Counted from the stretch's first letter, positions 1 to 5,295 are shown. The stretch is DNA of 5,825 bases from Bacteroidia bacterium (GCA_030539475.1 JAUNRY010000146.1:1-5825); one strand, 5' to 3'. Made by a program: numbers and translations. The notes: generated from the sequence alone by a model not told the origin.

Positions 1-2
1 AA

Positions 3-68
3 ATTACGTTTAGAGAGAAAGCTGAGAATATTATCAAAAGAGCTGAAGAAAAATTAAATTGTAAGTGA
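3..68 (+). CDS. Possible 3' end of a truncated plus-strand gene
   Basis: An open frame enters from the left edge and ends at TGA 66-68. It encodes about 21 residues, charged and probably helical, ending FREKAENIIKRAEEKLNCK. A second frame starting at base 1 also stays open until TAA 55-57, so the sequence alone does not decide which frame, if either, is coding. I prefer the frame ending at 68 because its heptad-like spacing of hydrophobic and charged residues resembles a C-terminal helix. No family can be assigned from so short a piece. After it, bases 69-92 are unremarkable T-rich spacer before the first REP palindrome. Confidence 0.25.
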   Translation: MTFREKAENIIKRAEEKLNCK

Positions 69-92
69 TGATTTTTTGTTTGAGGCTTCTCC

Positions 93-130
93 CTACGGTA
101 GAGACGTTGCACGCAACGTCTCTACGGTAG
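93..130. repeat. REP-like palindrome, GTTGC core, at the 3' end of the RAYT gene
   Basis: This is a 38-nt near-perfect palindrome. The inner arms GTAGAGACGTTGC (98-110) and GCAACGTCTCTAC (113-125) pair fully. The stem then continues after one mismatch (97/126) through CTAC (93-96) and GTAG (127-130), giving 17 base pairs of a possible 19 with only the two central bases unpaired. The minus-strand RAYT gene runs into it and takes its TAG stop (122-124) from the right arm. No U-rich tract follows on either strand, so it is not a classical intrinsic terminator, although the RNA hairpin would be very stable. It is the longest copy of the family in the window. Confidence 0.85.
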
Positions 131-673
131 TGTGTTGTATTTATCCGTTGCCCAATTAATAACGTTGTTTTCAATGTATTCCGCAATGCGGTTCATTTCG
201 TGACGGTCGCGGATAATGCGATCGTGGTAACGGGATTGCCAAGCAAAAGAAATATTGTTTTGATTGGCGTATCGGGTTACGGCTGATTTAAAACCGCGGA
301 TTACGACAGATAATGTACCCGCTTTTGGCGATATCGCGGACATTGGTTCCCCTAATGTAGAGACGTTGCGCGCAACGTCTTTACGGCGGTGATGGGGCAC
401 AATATCATCAATAAACACTATTAGATGTATGTGGTTGGGCATTACAGCGAACAATGGTATTTCGGCATACGGATAATGCGATGCGATGTTTTCTATCTGT
501 TCCACCGCATACTTCCCAATTTCCGTATATTTCATTTTATCATCCCATATTTTCCCAAAAAAACATTCCATCCCTGCCGTGCAAACGGTAACGAAATACG
601 CACCGCCGTTGTAATCGTGAAACACAGCGCGTGAAGACGGTATTCGATATTTATTTTGGAATTTATCGGACAT
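122..673 (-). CDS. REP-associated tyrosine transposase (RAYT, IS200-like Y1 HUH family)
   Basis: This 183-residue protein belongs to the Y1 transposase family (Transposase_17/IS200-like), in the RAYT branch. Members of that branch are single-copy, do not move as typical insertion sequences, and nick single-stranded REP hairpins. The N-terminal strand AYFVTVCT (25-32) is typical. The HUH metal-binding pair is H81 and H83 in MPNHIHLIV, and the likely nucleophile is Y166 in RIAEYIENN; most relatives have NP where this one has NV. WQSRYHDRIIRD (145-156) is a strong family signature. Residues 97-106 are encoded by an internal REP copy and lie in the loop between the HUH motif and the tyrosine helix. 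The gene is flanked by REP copies on both sides, as in REPtrons, and its stop codon lies in one of them. A TATATTTG box at 693-700 may be its own promoter. The catalytic residues look intact, so the enzyme could be active. The family call is firm; activity on these repeats is inferred. Confidence 0.9.
   Translation of the reverse strand: MSDKFQNKYRIPSSRAVFHDYNGGAYFVTVCTAGMECFFGKIWDDKMKYTEIGKYAVEQIENIASHYPYAEIPLFAVMPNHIHLIVFIDDIVPHHRRKDVARNVSTLGEPMSAISPKAGTLSVVIRGFKSAVTRYANQNNISFAWQSRYHDRIIRDRHEMNRIAEYIENNVINWATDKYNTLP
357..384. repeat. REP-like palindrome inside the RAYT coding sequence
   Basis: This 28-nt palindrome pairs at all 14 positions (one G-T wobble, 360/381) and is centred on GCGC at 369-372. 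It shares the arms GTAGAGACGTTGC and GCAACGTCT with the copies on either side of the gene. On the minus strand it is read in frame as R97 to T106 (RKDVARNVST) of the transposase. It does not interrupt the frame, and the flanking codons still encode family-typical sequence. Confidence 0.85.
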
Positions 674-692
674 ACATCATTTATGATTATGA

Positions 693-700
693 CAAATATA
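693..700 (-). promoter_or_regulatory. Candidate -7 box for the RAYT gene
   Basis: The minus strand reads TATATTTG here, an exact match to the Bacteroidota -7 consensus TAnnTTTG. It lies 19 nt upstream of the RAYT start codon (ATG 673-671). No TTTG is found at the expected 19-21 nt further upstream, so this is half of a promoter at best. The region is A/T-rich and a chance match is possible. Confidence 0.3.
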
Positions 701-725
701 CTAAATCTGACAATTTTTTTAATAG

Positions 726-749
726 AGAGACGTTGCGCGCAACGTCTCT
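726..749. repeat. REP-like palindrome between RAYT and rsmD
   Basis: This 24-nt perfect palindrome is AGAGACGTTGCG paired with CGCAACGTCTCT. The family arm continues on the right to 751 (GTCTCTAC). On the left, base 725 is G where the other copies have T, so the outer pairs are lost. It lies about 52 nt upstream of the RAYT start and forms the upstream member of the REP pair around that gene. It also overlaps the end of rsmD, whose TAG stop (748-750) is within the arm. Confidence 0.85.
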
Positions 750-1281
750 ACTTTTCGAAGAAACTGAAATGCACGTTGCCGTATTTCCGTTCTTTTGTGA
801 ACAAGGGGAGGTGCGAAAAATCGTGGTTTTGGGAATGCTCCATCACAAAGATGCCGCCTTCTTTCAGCAGGTCTTTTTCGAGGATAAGGGACGGGATTTT
901 CTCCAGTTCGGGTAAATCGTATGGCGGGTCGGCAAAGATAAGGTCGAATTTCTGTTTTACCGCTTGCAGGTACTTGAACGCATCTGCTTTTATCGGGAAC
1001 AATTCTTTGGCGCCCAGCATCTCTTGTGTTTTGCAAATAAAGTTGTAGTGGTTTGGGTTCTTCTCAACGCATACCACAAACGGACATCCGCGCGATACCA
1101 GTTCCAGCGCAACGCTTCCCGTTCCCGAAAACAAATCCAGCGCGGTGGTTTCTTCCCAATCCACCGTGTTGTTCAACACATTGAACAGGCTTTCGCGGGC
1201 GAAGTCGGTTGTTGGCCTCGCTTTCAGGTTGGCAGGAACCTGAATCCGCCTCGATTTGTATTTTCCGCTGATAATTCGCAT
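748..1281 (-). CDS. rsmD: 16S rRNA (guanine(966)-N(2))-methyltransferase RsmD
   Basis: RsmD uses S-adenosylmethionine to methylate N2 of G966 (E. coli numbering) in helix 31 of 16S rRNA, acting on assembled 30S particles. At 177 residues the protein is a normal length. The family N-terminus MRIISGKYKSRRIQVP is present, followed by RPTTDFARESLFN (22-34), the SAM-binding glycine loop LDLFSGTGSVALE (48-60), the acidic residue of VEKN (72-75) and the catalytic DPPY (118-121). The start at 1281 is fixed by the conserved MRIISG. The DUF3822 gene ends 45 nt upstream and the two are linked in other Bacteroidota as I remember, so co-transcription is likely. A REP palindrome lies in the gap before it, and another overlaps its stop: the last residues FFEK are followed by TAG from the REP arm. 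The native C-terminus may therefore have been trimmed or altered slightly, but no core motif is missing. Confidence 0.96.
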   Translation of the reverse strand: MRIISGKYKSRRIQVPANLKARPTTDFARESLFNVLNNTVDWEETTALDLFSGTGSVALELVSRGCPFVVCVEKNPNHYNFICKTQEMLGAKELFPIKADAFKYLQAVKQKFDLIFADPPYDLPELEKIPSLILEKDLLKEGGIFVMEHSQNHDFSHLPLFTKERKYGNVHFSFFEK

Positions 1282-1294
1282 ATAGTTTTAATTT

Positions 1295-1324
1295 GGTAGA
1301 GACGCCATGCATCGCGTCTTTACC
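1295..1324. repeat. REP-like palindrome, ATGCAT core, between rsmD and the DUF3822 gene
   Basis: This 30-nt palindrome has arms GGTAGAGACGCCATG and CATCGCGTCTTTACC. Fourteen of 15 positions pair, including one G-T wobble; the single mismatch is 1306/1313. The outer arms match the copies at the RAYT gene, but the centre is GATGCATC-like instead of GTTGCGCGCAAC, so it is a second subtype. It lies 2 nt beyond the DUF3822 stop codon and 13 nt upstream of the rsmD start, so a hairpin in the joint transcript would sit next to the rsmD translation start. Confidence 0.8.
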
Positions 1325-1345
1325 GTTCAACGTTCATCGCTCATC
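1325..1345. repeat. Degenerate 7-nt tandem repeat next to a REP
   Basis: Three consecutive 7-mers, GTTCAAC, GTTCATC and GCTCATC, follow the right REP arm without a gap. Each differs from its neighbour by a single base. Read on the minus strand they form the last codons and the TGA stop of the DUF3822 gene (MSDER, stop). The array is short, so chance similarity cannot be excluded. Confidence 0.45.
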
Positions 1346-2133
1346 GCCAAAAGTATATCGGTGGGGATGGCATTTTCAGCAACTGCCGGTTTGGGAGTTA
1401 TTGTAAGTTCCTCCACATTTTTAATCAGTTTTTTCAACGTATCCACGCTTTCTTTCTGGTTCGCCAAATCTCCGGAAAGAATCAGTAAATCGGAATTTTG
1501 GTTCAACGATTGCTTCTCCCAAATGTTGGCAATGTTGTATAGGGCGTCAAATCTGTCGTTAGTAAGATACGTGTTGGCGGATAATAAATTTTCGCCGGAA
1601 AAACAGGCCGTGGAAACCATGTTGTCGTGAAAATCAACAAAACACCTGTTGCTTTGGCTCCGGTGTCGGGAGAAGAACGGCAATGTGTGAGCCGCGTGGC
1701 TAAAGAAAGACGGATTCCACAAGTTTCGGCATAAAAACGAATGAACCTCTTCCTCCAAACCAAAAAGAATGTGGTAGGAGCCTTCGGCAATGTAGTTGCT
1801 CAACACGCGCCCGCTGTGGCCGTGGATGTTGAATTCGTAAATATCTTTCGCCTTTTTCTTATCGAAATATGCATCGGGCGTCAACGTAAATTTCGGCGAA
1901 ACAACCGTAACCCGCGTTTCCTTGAAAGGATGCGAAAAGAAATTAACTTCGAAAAAAGTCTTTTTTATATTCTCAATTACCGACAGCGATTTGCTGAAAA
2001 CGCTTGCGTGGTAGTGAAAAACAGCCGGGTCTGACGGCAAAAAAATGCAAAAAGAAAATCCATCCGGCGTTAACCGAATGGATAAAATATACTTTTCCGA
2101 TTGAGCCAGGTCAATATTTTCCGGTAAAAACAT
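1327..2133 (-). CDS. DUF3822 family protein
   Basis: This 268-residue protein matches the Bacteroidota DUF3822 family, whose function is unknown and which is thought to have an actin/hexokinase-like (ASKHA) fold. Recognisable stretches are the opening YILSIRLTPDGFSFCIF (15-31), the block VVSPKFTLTPDAYFD (77-91), the strand-rich segment FVDFHDNMVSTACFSGENLL (165-184) followed by ANTYLTNDRFDALYNI, and LLILSGDL (216-223), where relatives have a similar strand-turn. There is no signal peptide or membrane segment, so it is probably cytoplasmic. It starts 31 nt after the upstream gene and is followed by rsmD after a REP-containing gap. The link with rsmD suggests a role near ribosome biogenesis, but that is only guilt by association. 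A purine-rich GAAAGAG just before the ATG is a weak ribosome-binding site. The last five residues come from a short 7-nt tandem repeat and may not be conserved. Confidence 0.85.
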   Translation of the reverse strand: MFLPENIDLAQSEKYILSIRLTPDGFSFCIFLPSDPAVFHYHASVFSKSLSVIENIKKTFFEVNFFSHPFKETRVTVVSPKFTLTPDAYFDKKKAKDIYEFNIHGHSGRVLSNYIAEGSYHILFGLEEEVHSFLCRNLWNPSFFSHAAHTLPFFSRHRSQSNRCFVDFHDNMVSTACFSGENLLSANTYLTNDRFDALYNIANIWEKQSLNQNSDLLILSGDLANQKESVDTLKKLIKNVEELTITPKPAVAENAIPTDILLAMSDER

Positions 2134-2164
2134 AACTCTTTCGCCGTTTTTTTACCGCTGAAAA

Positions 2165-2866
2165 TTATTCCCAGTTTCCGGCGTTATTGTTCGCCACTTC
2201 CAAAGAGCCTACCATCATGCCGGGATACCTGTTGCCCGGGCGGTCCAATACCTCTTGAATTTTCTGTCCCACCAGTTTCCTGTCCAAATCGCTCAAATAG
2301 GTGGTGTAAGGCGTTTTTGCCTCAAATACCTGAATGGGATAACCGGAACCGGTAACGAGAGAATCTACGGCCATTTCAAACCGGGTGCCTTGTCCGAAAG
2401 GCACGAAGGCCAGTGAATCGGGGTTAACCCTTCTGTCCGGAAACAGCACCTCGCTGGCAGGGGCAAAGATGGAGTCGCGCACCAGTTGAGGCGCGTTTTT
2501 GGTATCGTCCCAAAGCCCCGCGTCTCTAATGGCGCTTTCGTTTCCGCCTCTGATAATGGTCATTGCTCTTTCTTCGGTCATTCCTGCTTCCAATTGTGCT
2601 TCGGTGAGGTCTCCCGATCTTGCTACTGAAGCCACTTTCCCGGTTTTGATGAAATTGGCCAGTTCATCGAAGTTAGGTGTATAGGTACCCGTTTGCGAAC
2701 GATAAGCTACCTGCGTGGTGCGGATATCAACCAACCGTTGAATTACCGCGTTGTCACGCTTTTCTACTTCTCTATTAAAACGTTCCATTCCTTGGATACT
2801 TTCCCAGCTAAGATAGCCCAAAAGAATTATGGCTGCTACTAAAAGCACTCTTACTACAACTTTCAT
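2165..2866 (-). CDS. Membrane-anchored protein of unknown function, pseudopilin-like N-terminal half
   Basis: I do not recognise a named family for this 233-residue protein. It begins with a short basic start and one hydrophobic helix (about 4-19, VVVRVLLVAAIILLGYL), which would act as an uncleaved anchor with the rest outside the cytoplasm. A long amphipathic helix follows (about 28-60), and the pattern VIQRLVDIRTTQVAYRSQTGTYTPNFDEL (41-69) resembles the helix-to-loop region of type II secretion and type IV pseudopilins. The prepilin peptidase site (G before F/M, then E at +5) is absent, so it is not a standard pilin. The C-terminal half has no motif I know; it contains several D/S/P-rich turns and ends in an N/G-rich tail. 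The gene is the first of the minus-strand cluster and ends 31 nt before the DUF3822 gene, so the two are probably co-transcribed. Its promoter should lie in the shared intergenic region 2867-2985. Confidence 0.75.
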   Translation of the reverse strand: MKVVVRVLLVAAIILLGYLSWESIQGMERFNREVEKRDNAVIQRLVDIRTTQVAYRSQTGTYTPNFDELANFIKTGKVASVARSGDLTEAQLEAGMTEERAMTIIRGGNESAIRDAGLWDDTKNAPQLVRDSIFAPASEVLFPDRRVNPDSLAFVPFGQGTRFEMAVDSLVTGSGYPIQVFEAKTPYTTYLSDLDRKLVGQKIQEVLDRPGNRYPGMMVGSLEVANNNAGNWE

Positions 2867-2927
2867 GGATGTTCGTTTTTTTAAATTTTTTATTGAGTTT
2901 TATTTTATTATTTTTGATTTTAGAGTA

Positions 2928-2935
2928 CAAATTTA
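2928..2935 (-). promoter_or_regulatory. Candidate -7 box for the minus-strand operon
   Basis: The minus strand reads TAAATTTG, an exact TAnnTTTG match, 61 nt upstream of the start codon at 2866. The nearest upstream TTTG (2971-2968) is 32 nt away, longer than the usual 19-21 nt, so the -33 element is missing or degenerate. The whole interval 2867-2985 is A/T-rich and must serve two divergent genes. For the helicase, the best plus-strand site is TTTA (2932-2935), 21 nt, TACATTTA (2957-2964), which has one mismatch in each element. Confidence 0.35.
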
Positions 2936-2985
2936 GAAAAAGAATAATAAATGTACTACATTTACGGCAAAAATAACTCAAAAAA

Positions 2986-4410
2986 ATGATTAATCGGTAC
3001 TTAATTGAGAAAATCAACGAAAATTTCCCTTTTGATTTCACTGCCGATCAGCATTCTGCCATCGCAAAGATAGTTGATTTTCTTTACTCGCGCACCAATA
3101 ATCAGGTCTTTTTGTTGAAAGGATATGCCGGAACGGGTAAATCGTCGCTTATCGGGAGCTTGGTGAAAACCATGTCGATGTTTAATCAAAAAACCGTTTT
3201 GCTGGCTCCCACAGGACGCGCGGCCAAGGTTTTTTCGGCGTATGCCGGCCAGCCCGCTTACACCATCCACAAGAAAATTTACCGGATGGATAAATTTACG
3301 GAAGGGCCGGGAAATTTTTCGTTGTCCGAAAATAAACACAAACACACGTTGTTTCTGGTGGATGAAGCATCGATGATTAGCAACGATAACAGCGAATTTT
3401 CTGTTTTTGGCTCGGGGCGTTTGCTCGATGATTTAATGGAATATGTTTACACCGGCGAAGGAAACCGGTTGCTGCTCATTGGCGATACGGCGCAGTTGCC
3501 GCCCGTGCAACAGGAGTTTAGCCCGGCGCTGGACGAGGAAACAATGGAGTCTTTCTTCTTCGAAGTGGTTACCTGCACGCTTACCGAGATTGTACGCCAA
3601 TCGGAAAAATCGGGGATTCTGGTAAACGCTACCAAGTTGCGAAACGCCTTGCGGGACAATGATACCATCGATTTCCCGAAACTGAACGTGTCGGCTTACA
3701 ACGATGTGAAAAAAATAACCGGCAACGAGCTGATCGATGAAATTTCCACCGCCTACAACCGCGACGGAATGGAGGAAACCATCGTAATTTCGCGCTCCAA
3801 CAAAAGGGTAAACGCGTACAATATGGGAATCCGGAACACGGTGCTTTATCGGGAAGAAGAACTTTCATCGGGCGATTTGCTGATGATTACAAAAAATAAT
3901 TATCATTGGGCAAACGATATAGAAAATATCGATTTTCTTGCCAACGGCGAGTTTGTGGAGGTTCTGCGGGTTCGTCGCCAGGAAGCAATGTATGGATTTC
4001 GTTTCTGCAACGTATTGCTTCGGCACAATGATTACGGCGTGGAATTTGAAGCGAAAATCAATCTCGACAGCCTCCACACCGAAGTTCCCGGGCTTACCCG
4101 CCAGCAAAACGAACAGCTGTTCACTGCCGTTATGGAAGATTACGCCGATATTTCGCGCAAAGGCGCCCGGTATAAAAAGGTAAAGGAAAACCCGTATTTC
4201 AACGCCCTGTTAGTGAAATACGGTTACGCGGTTACCTGCCACAAAGCGCAGGGGGGAGAGTGGAAAAACGTGTTTTTGGATATAGGTTACGTCAACGAGT
4301 CGTATATGGGCGATAATTTCTATCGGTGGCTTTACACTTCAATCACAAGAAGTTCGCAAATGTTATATCTTGTGAATTTACCGAACGATTTTGTAGAACA
4401 AAACAAATAA
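2986..4410 (+). CDS. Compact RecD/Dda-like SF1B DNA helicase
   Basis: This 474-residue ATPase carries the full set of superfamily 1B helicase motifs. They are a Q-motif-like FTADQ (18-22), Walker A GYAGTGKSS (46-54), motif Ia LLAPTGRAAK (72-81), Walker B LVDEAS (124-129), motif III LLLIGDTAQLPPV (162-174), motif IV-like IVISRSNKRVNAYN (266-279), motif V AVTCHKAQGGEW (415-426) and motif VI LYTSITRSS (449-457) with the arginine finger R455. Such enzymes move 5' to 3' on single-stranded DNA. The N-terminal helix-hairpin-helix region of RecD2 (usually 700 residues or more) is absent, so the size is nearer phage T4 Dda and the small Bacteroidota RecD-like proteins. There is no RecB or RecC neighbour, so a free-standing repair or fork-processing role is more likely than a RecBCD subunit. 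The ATG follows a run of six A residues, and the conserved motifs start soon after it. The promoter of the next gene overlaps its last codons. Confidence 0.93.
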   Translation: MINRYLIEKINENFPFDFTADQHSAIAKIVDFLYSRTNNQVFLLKGYAGTGKSSLIGSLVKTMSMFNQKTVLLAPTGRAAKVFSAYAGQPAYTIHKKIYRMDKFTEGPGNFSLSENKHKHTLFLVDEASMISNDNSEFSVFGSGRLLDDLMEYVYTGEGNRLLLIGDTAQLPPVQQEFSPALDEETMESFFFEVVTCTLTEIVRQSEKSGILVNATKLRNALRDNDTIDFPKLNVSAYNDVKKITGNELIDEISTAYNRDGMEETIVISRSNKRVNAYNMGIRNTVLYREEELSSGDLLMITKNNYHWANDIENIDFLANGEFVEVLRVRRQEAMYGFRFCNVLLRHNDYGVEFEAKINLDSLHTEVPGLTRQQNEQLFTAVMEDYADISRKGARYKKVKENPYFNALLVKYGYAVTCHKAQGGEWKNVFLDIGYVNESYMGDNFYRWLYTSITRSSQMLYLVNLPNDFVEQNK

Positions 4411-4422
4411 TTATTACTTTTG
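4390..4422 (+). promoter_or_regulatory. Bacteroidota-type promoter upstream of the 4491 gene
   Basis: TTTG at 4390-4393 is followed after 21 nt by TACTTTTG at 4415-4422. Both elements match the Bacteroidota sigma-ABfr consensus (TTTG, 19-21 nt, TAnnTTTG) exactly, and the spacing is within range. Transcription would be expected to start a few bases after 4422, near 4427-4431. The -33 element lies inside the helicase coding sequence and the -7 element just after its stop. It is the best promoter in the window and would serve the 4491 gene and probably rsmI. Confidence 0.6.
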
Positions 4423-4432
4423 TGCCGATAAC

Positions 4433-4461
4433 GCATCTGCCGGTTTCATGCCAACAGATGC
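4433..4461 (+). promoter_or_regulatory. Stem-loop at the predicted 5' end of the mRNA
   Basis: GCATCTG (4433-4439) and CAGATGC (4455-4461) form a 7-bp perfect stem with a 15-nt loop, in which GG (4442-4443) and CC (4451-4452) could add two pairs. It begins within a few bases of the predicted transcription start and ends 29 nt before the start codon. No U-run follows, so it is not an intrinsic terminator for the helicase gene. A 5' hairpin in this position may protect the mRNA or respond to a regulator; neither is shown. Confidence 0.35.
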
Positions 4462-4490
4462 CTGCTCACTAATCTATATGGATAGAAGTT

Positions 4491-5264
4491 TTGGAAAAGA
4501 AAAACGAATATACAGATAAATTGCTTCAGAACCTGCAAAGCCTGCAAGCAAGGGTTTCAGCCATAAAACAAGAAGATTCGGTACCTTTCTCTTTCTTTCG
4601 CGACGCGTTTCAGAAAGGGCAGGAGATAATGCGCCTGCTGCACGAGATGGAAATGCTTCAGATTGAAGACATGAAGCGGCAGATGGAAAAACTGGTGCTG
4701 TTTTTATCGGAGAATGAAAGCCAAAAGGTTGCCGAAGAAGCCAAGCCCGTTGAGTTGGAGGAAAAGGCCATTGTGCCGGAAATTTCAGAACCAAAGCCGG
4801 AAGTTGAAACAGAAGAACCCCTTTTCCCCGATGAAGCCGAGAAAATAGCCGAGGACGAAAAAATCGTTCGCAAAAACACGTATGCCGAGGGTATCATCTT
4901 GCCCACATACACCAATCCGCGCAGTTTGGAGCCTAAGCATGAAGAGGTTGCAGAAGTTGTTCCCCCGCCGGTTCCGGCCGAAACCGAAGAGGTGAAGCCG
5001 GTGATACGTTCGGTAAACGACATTGTGAAGGCGCCGCCGGCGAAACTGGAGGTCAAGCGCGGATTGAGCCTGAACGACCGGTTTTATTATCAGCGCGAAC
5101 TTTTCGACAACAACCGCGAAGCGATGAACTCGATGATGATAAGGCTGAATGCTTTTGACAATTACGAAGACACGGAACGGTATTTGAGGGAAAATACGTC
5201 GTGGGATTTTAAGGACGAAAGAGTGAAAGGTTTTTTGGAACTTTTGAAAAAAGGCTTTGAATAA
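4491..5264 (+). CDS. Unnamed Bacteroidota protein: N-terminal helices, acidic Pro/Glu-rich linker, C-terminal helical domain
   Basis: No function is known to me for this 257-residue protein. Residues 1-75 are predicted helices with coiled-coil character (LLQNLQSLQARVSAIKQ, then MEMLQIEDMKRQMEKLVLF). Residues 78-185 are a disordered linker rich in E, P, K and V. Residues 190-257 form a compact domain beginning LSLNDRFYYQRELF and ending SWDFKDERVKGFLELLKKGF; I recall LNDRF-type C-terminal domains like this in other Bacteroidales proteins of unknown function. There is no signal peptide or membrane helix, so it is probably cytoplasmic. The only start in this frame near the N-terminus is TTG at 4491, because an in-frame stop lies at 4470-4472. 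An ATG at 4478 is out of frame by one base, and a TTTT run (4489-4492) separates the two. Either a TTG start or a one-base length change is therefore possible. It is followed by a REP and then rsmI. Confidence 0.8.
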   Translation: MEKKNEYTDKLLQNLQSLQARVSAIKQEDSVPFSFFRDAFQKGQEIMRLLHEMEMLQIEDMKRQMEKLVLFLSENESQKVAEEAKPVELEEKAIVPEISEPKPEVETEEPLFPDEAEKIAEDEKIVRKNTYAEGIILPTYTNPRSLEPKHEEVAEVVPPPVPAETEEVKPVIRSVNDIVKAPPAKLEVKRGLSLNDRFYYQRELFDNNREAMNSMMIRLNAFDNYEDTERYLRENTSWDFKDERVKGFLELLKKGFE

Positions 5265-5267
5265 ATT

Positions 5268-5295
5268 GTACAGGCGCGATGCATCGCGTCTCCAC
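5268..5295. repeat. REP-like palindrome, ATGCAT core, between the 4491 gene and rsmI
   Basis: This 28-nt imperfect palindrome is centred on ATGCAT (5279-5284). Twelve of 14 positions pair, including one G-T wobble; 5270/5293 and 5271/5292 do not. The right arm GCATCGCGTCTCCAC is close to the family consensus, while the left arm GTACAGGCGCGATGC has drifted. It starts 3 nt after the stop codon of the preceding gene and ends 13 nt before the rsmI start, almost the same arrangement as the copy between the DUF3822 gene and rsmD. Confidence 0.75.

Noticed and set aside
93..130. REP hairpins as classical intrinsic terminators
   Set aside because: None of the palindromes is followed by a U-rich tract in the direction of the gene it follows. 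They may still affect transcript ends, but the sequence does not support the terminator label.
122..673. The RAYT gene as a complete mobile IS200/IS605 element
   Set aside because: There is no TnpB gene, and the flanking palindromes also occur as solo copies elsewhere, which fits a RAYT with REPs better than a self-mobile insertion sequence.
93..751. Repeated palindromes as a CRISPR array
   Set aside because: The copies are separated by irregular distances of about 230 to over 3900 bases, are full palindromes, lie inside or at the ends of genes, and have no spacers of even length or cas genes.
631..1048. Plus-strand open frames opposite rsmD, crossing a REP
   Set aside because: They are antisense to a gene with complete RsmD motifs, and their only familiar stretch, ETLRATS, is the REP translated in another frame.
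4433..4461. The leader stem-loop as a known riboswitch
   Set aside because: It is a single short stem with a 15-nt loop and shows no conserved aptamer sequence that I recognise.
4658..5056. Minus-strand open frame rich in Ser, Thr and Gly opposite the 4491 gene
   Set aside because: Its composition is the mirror of the Glu/Pro-rich linker on the other strand, and it shows no domain or start signal of its own.
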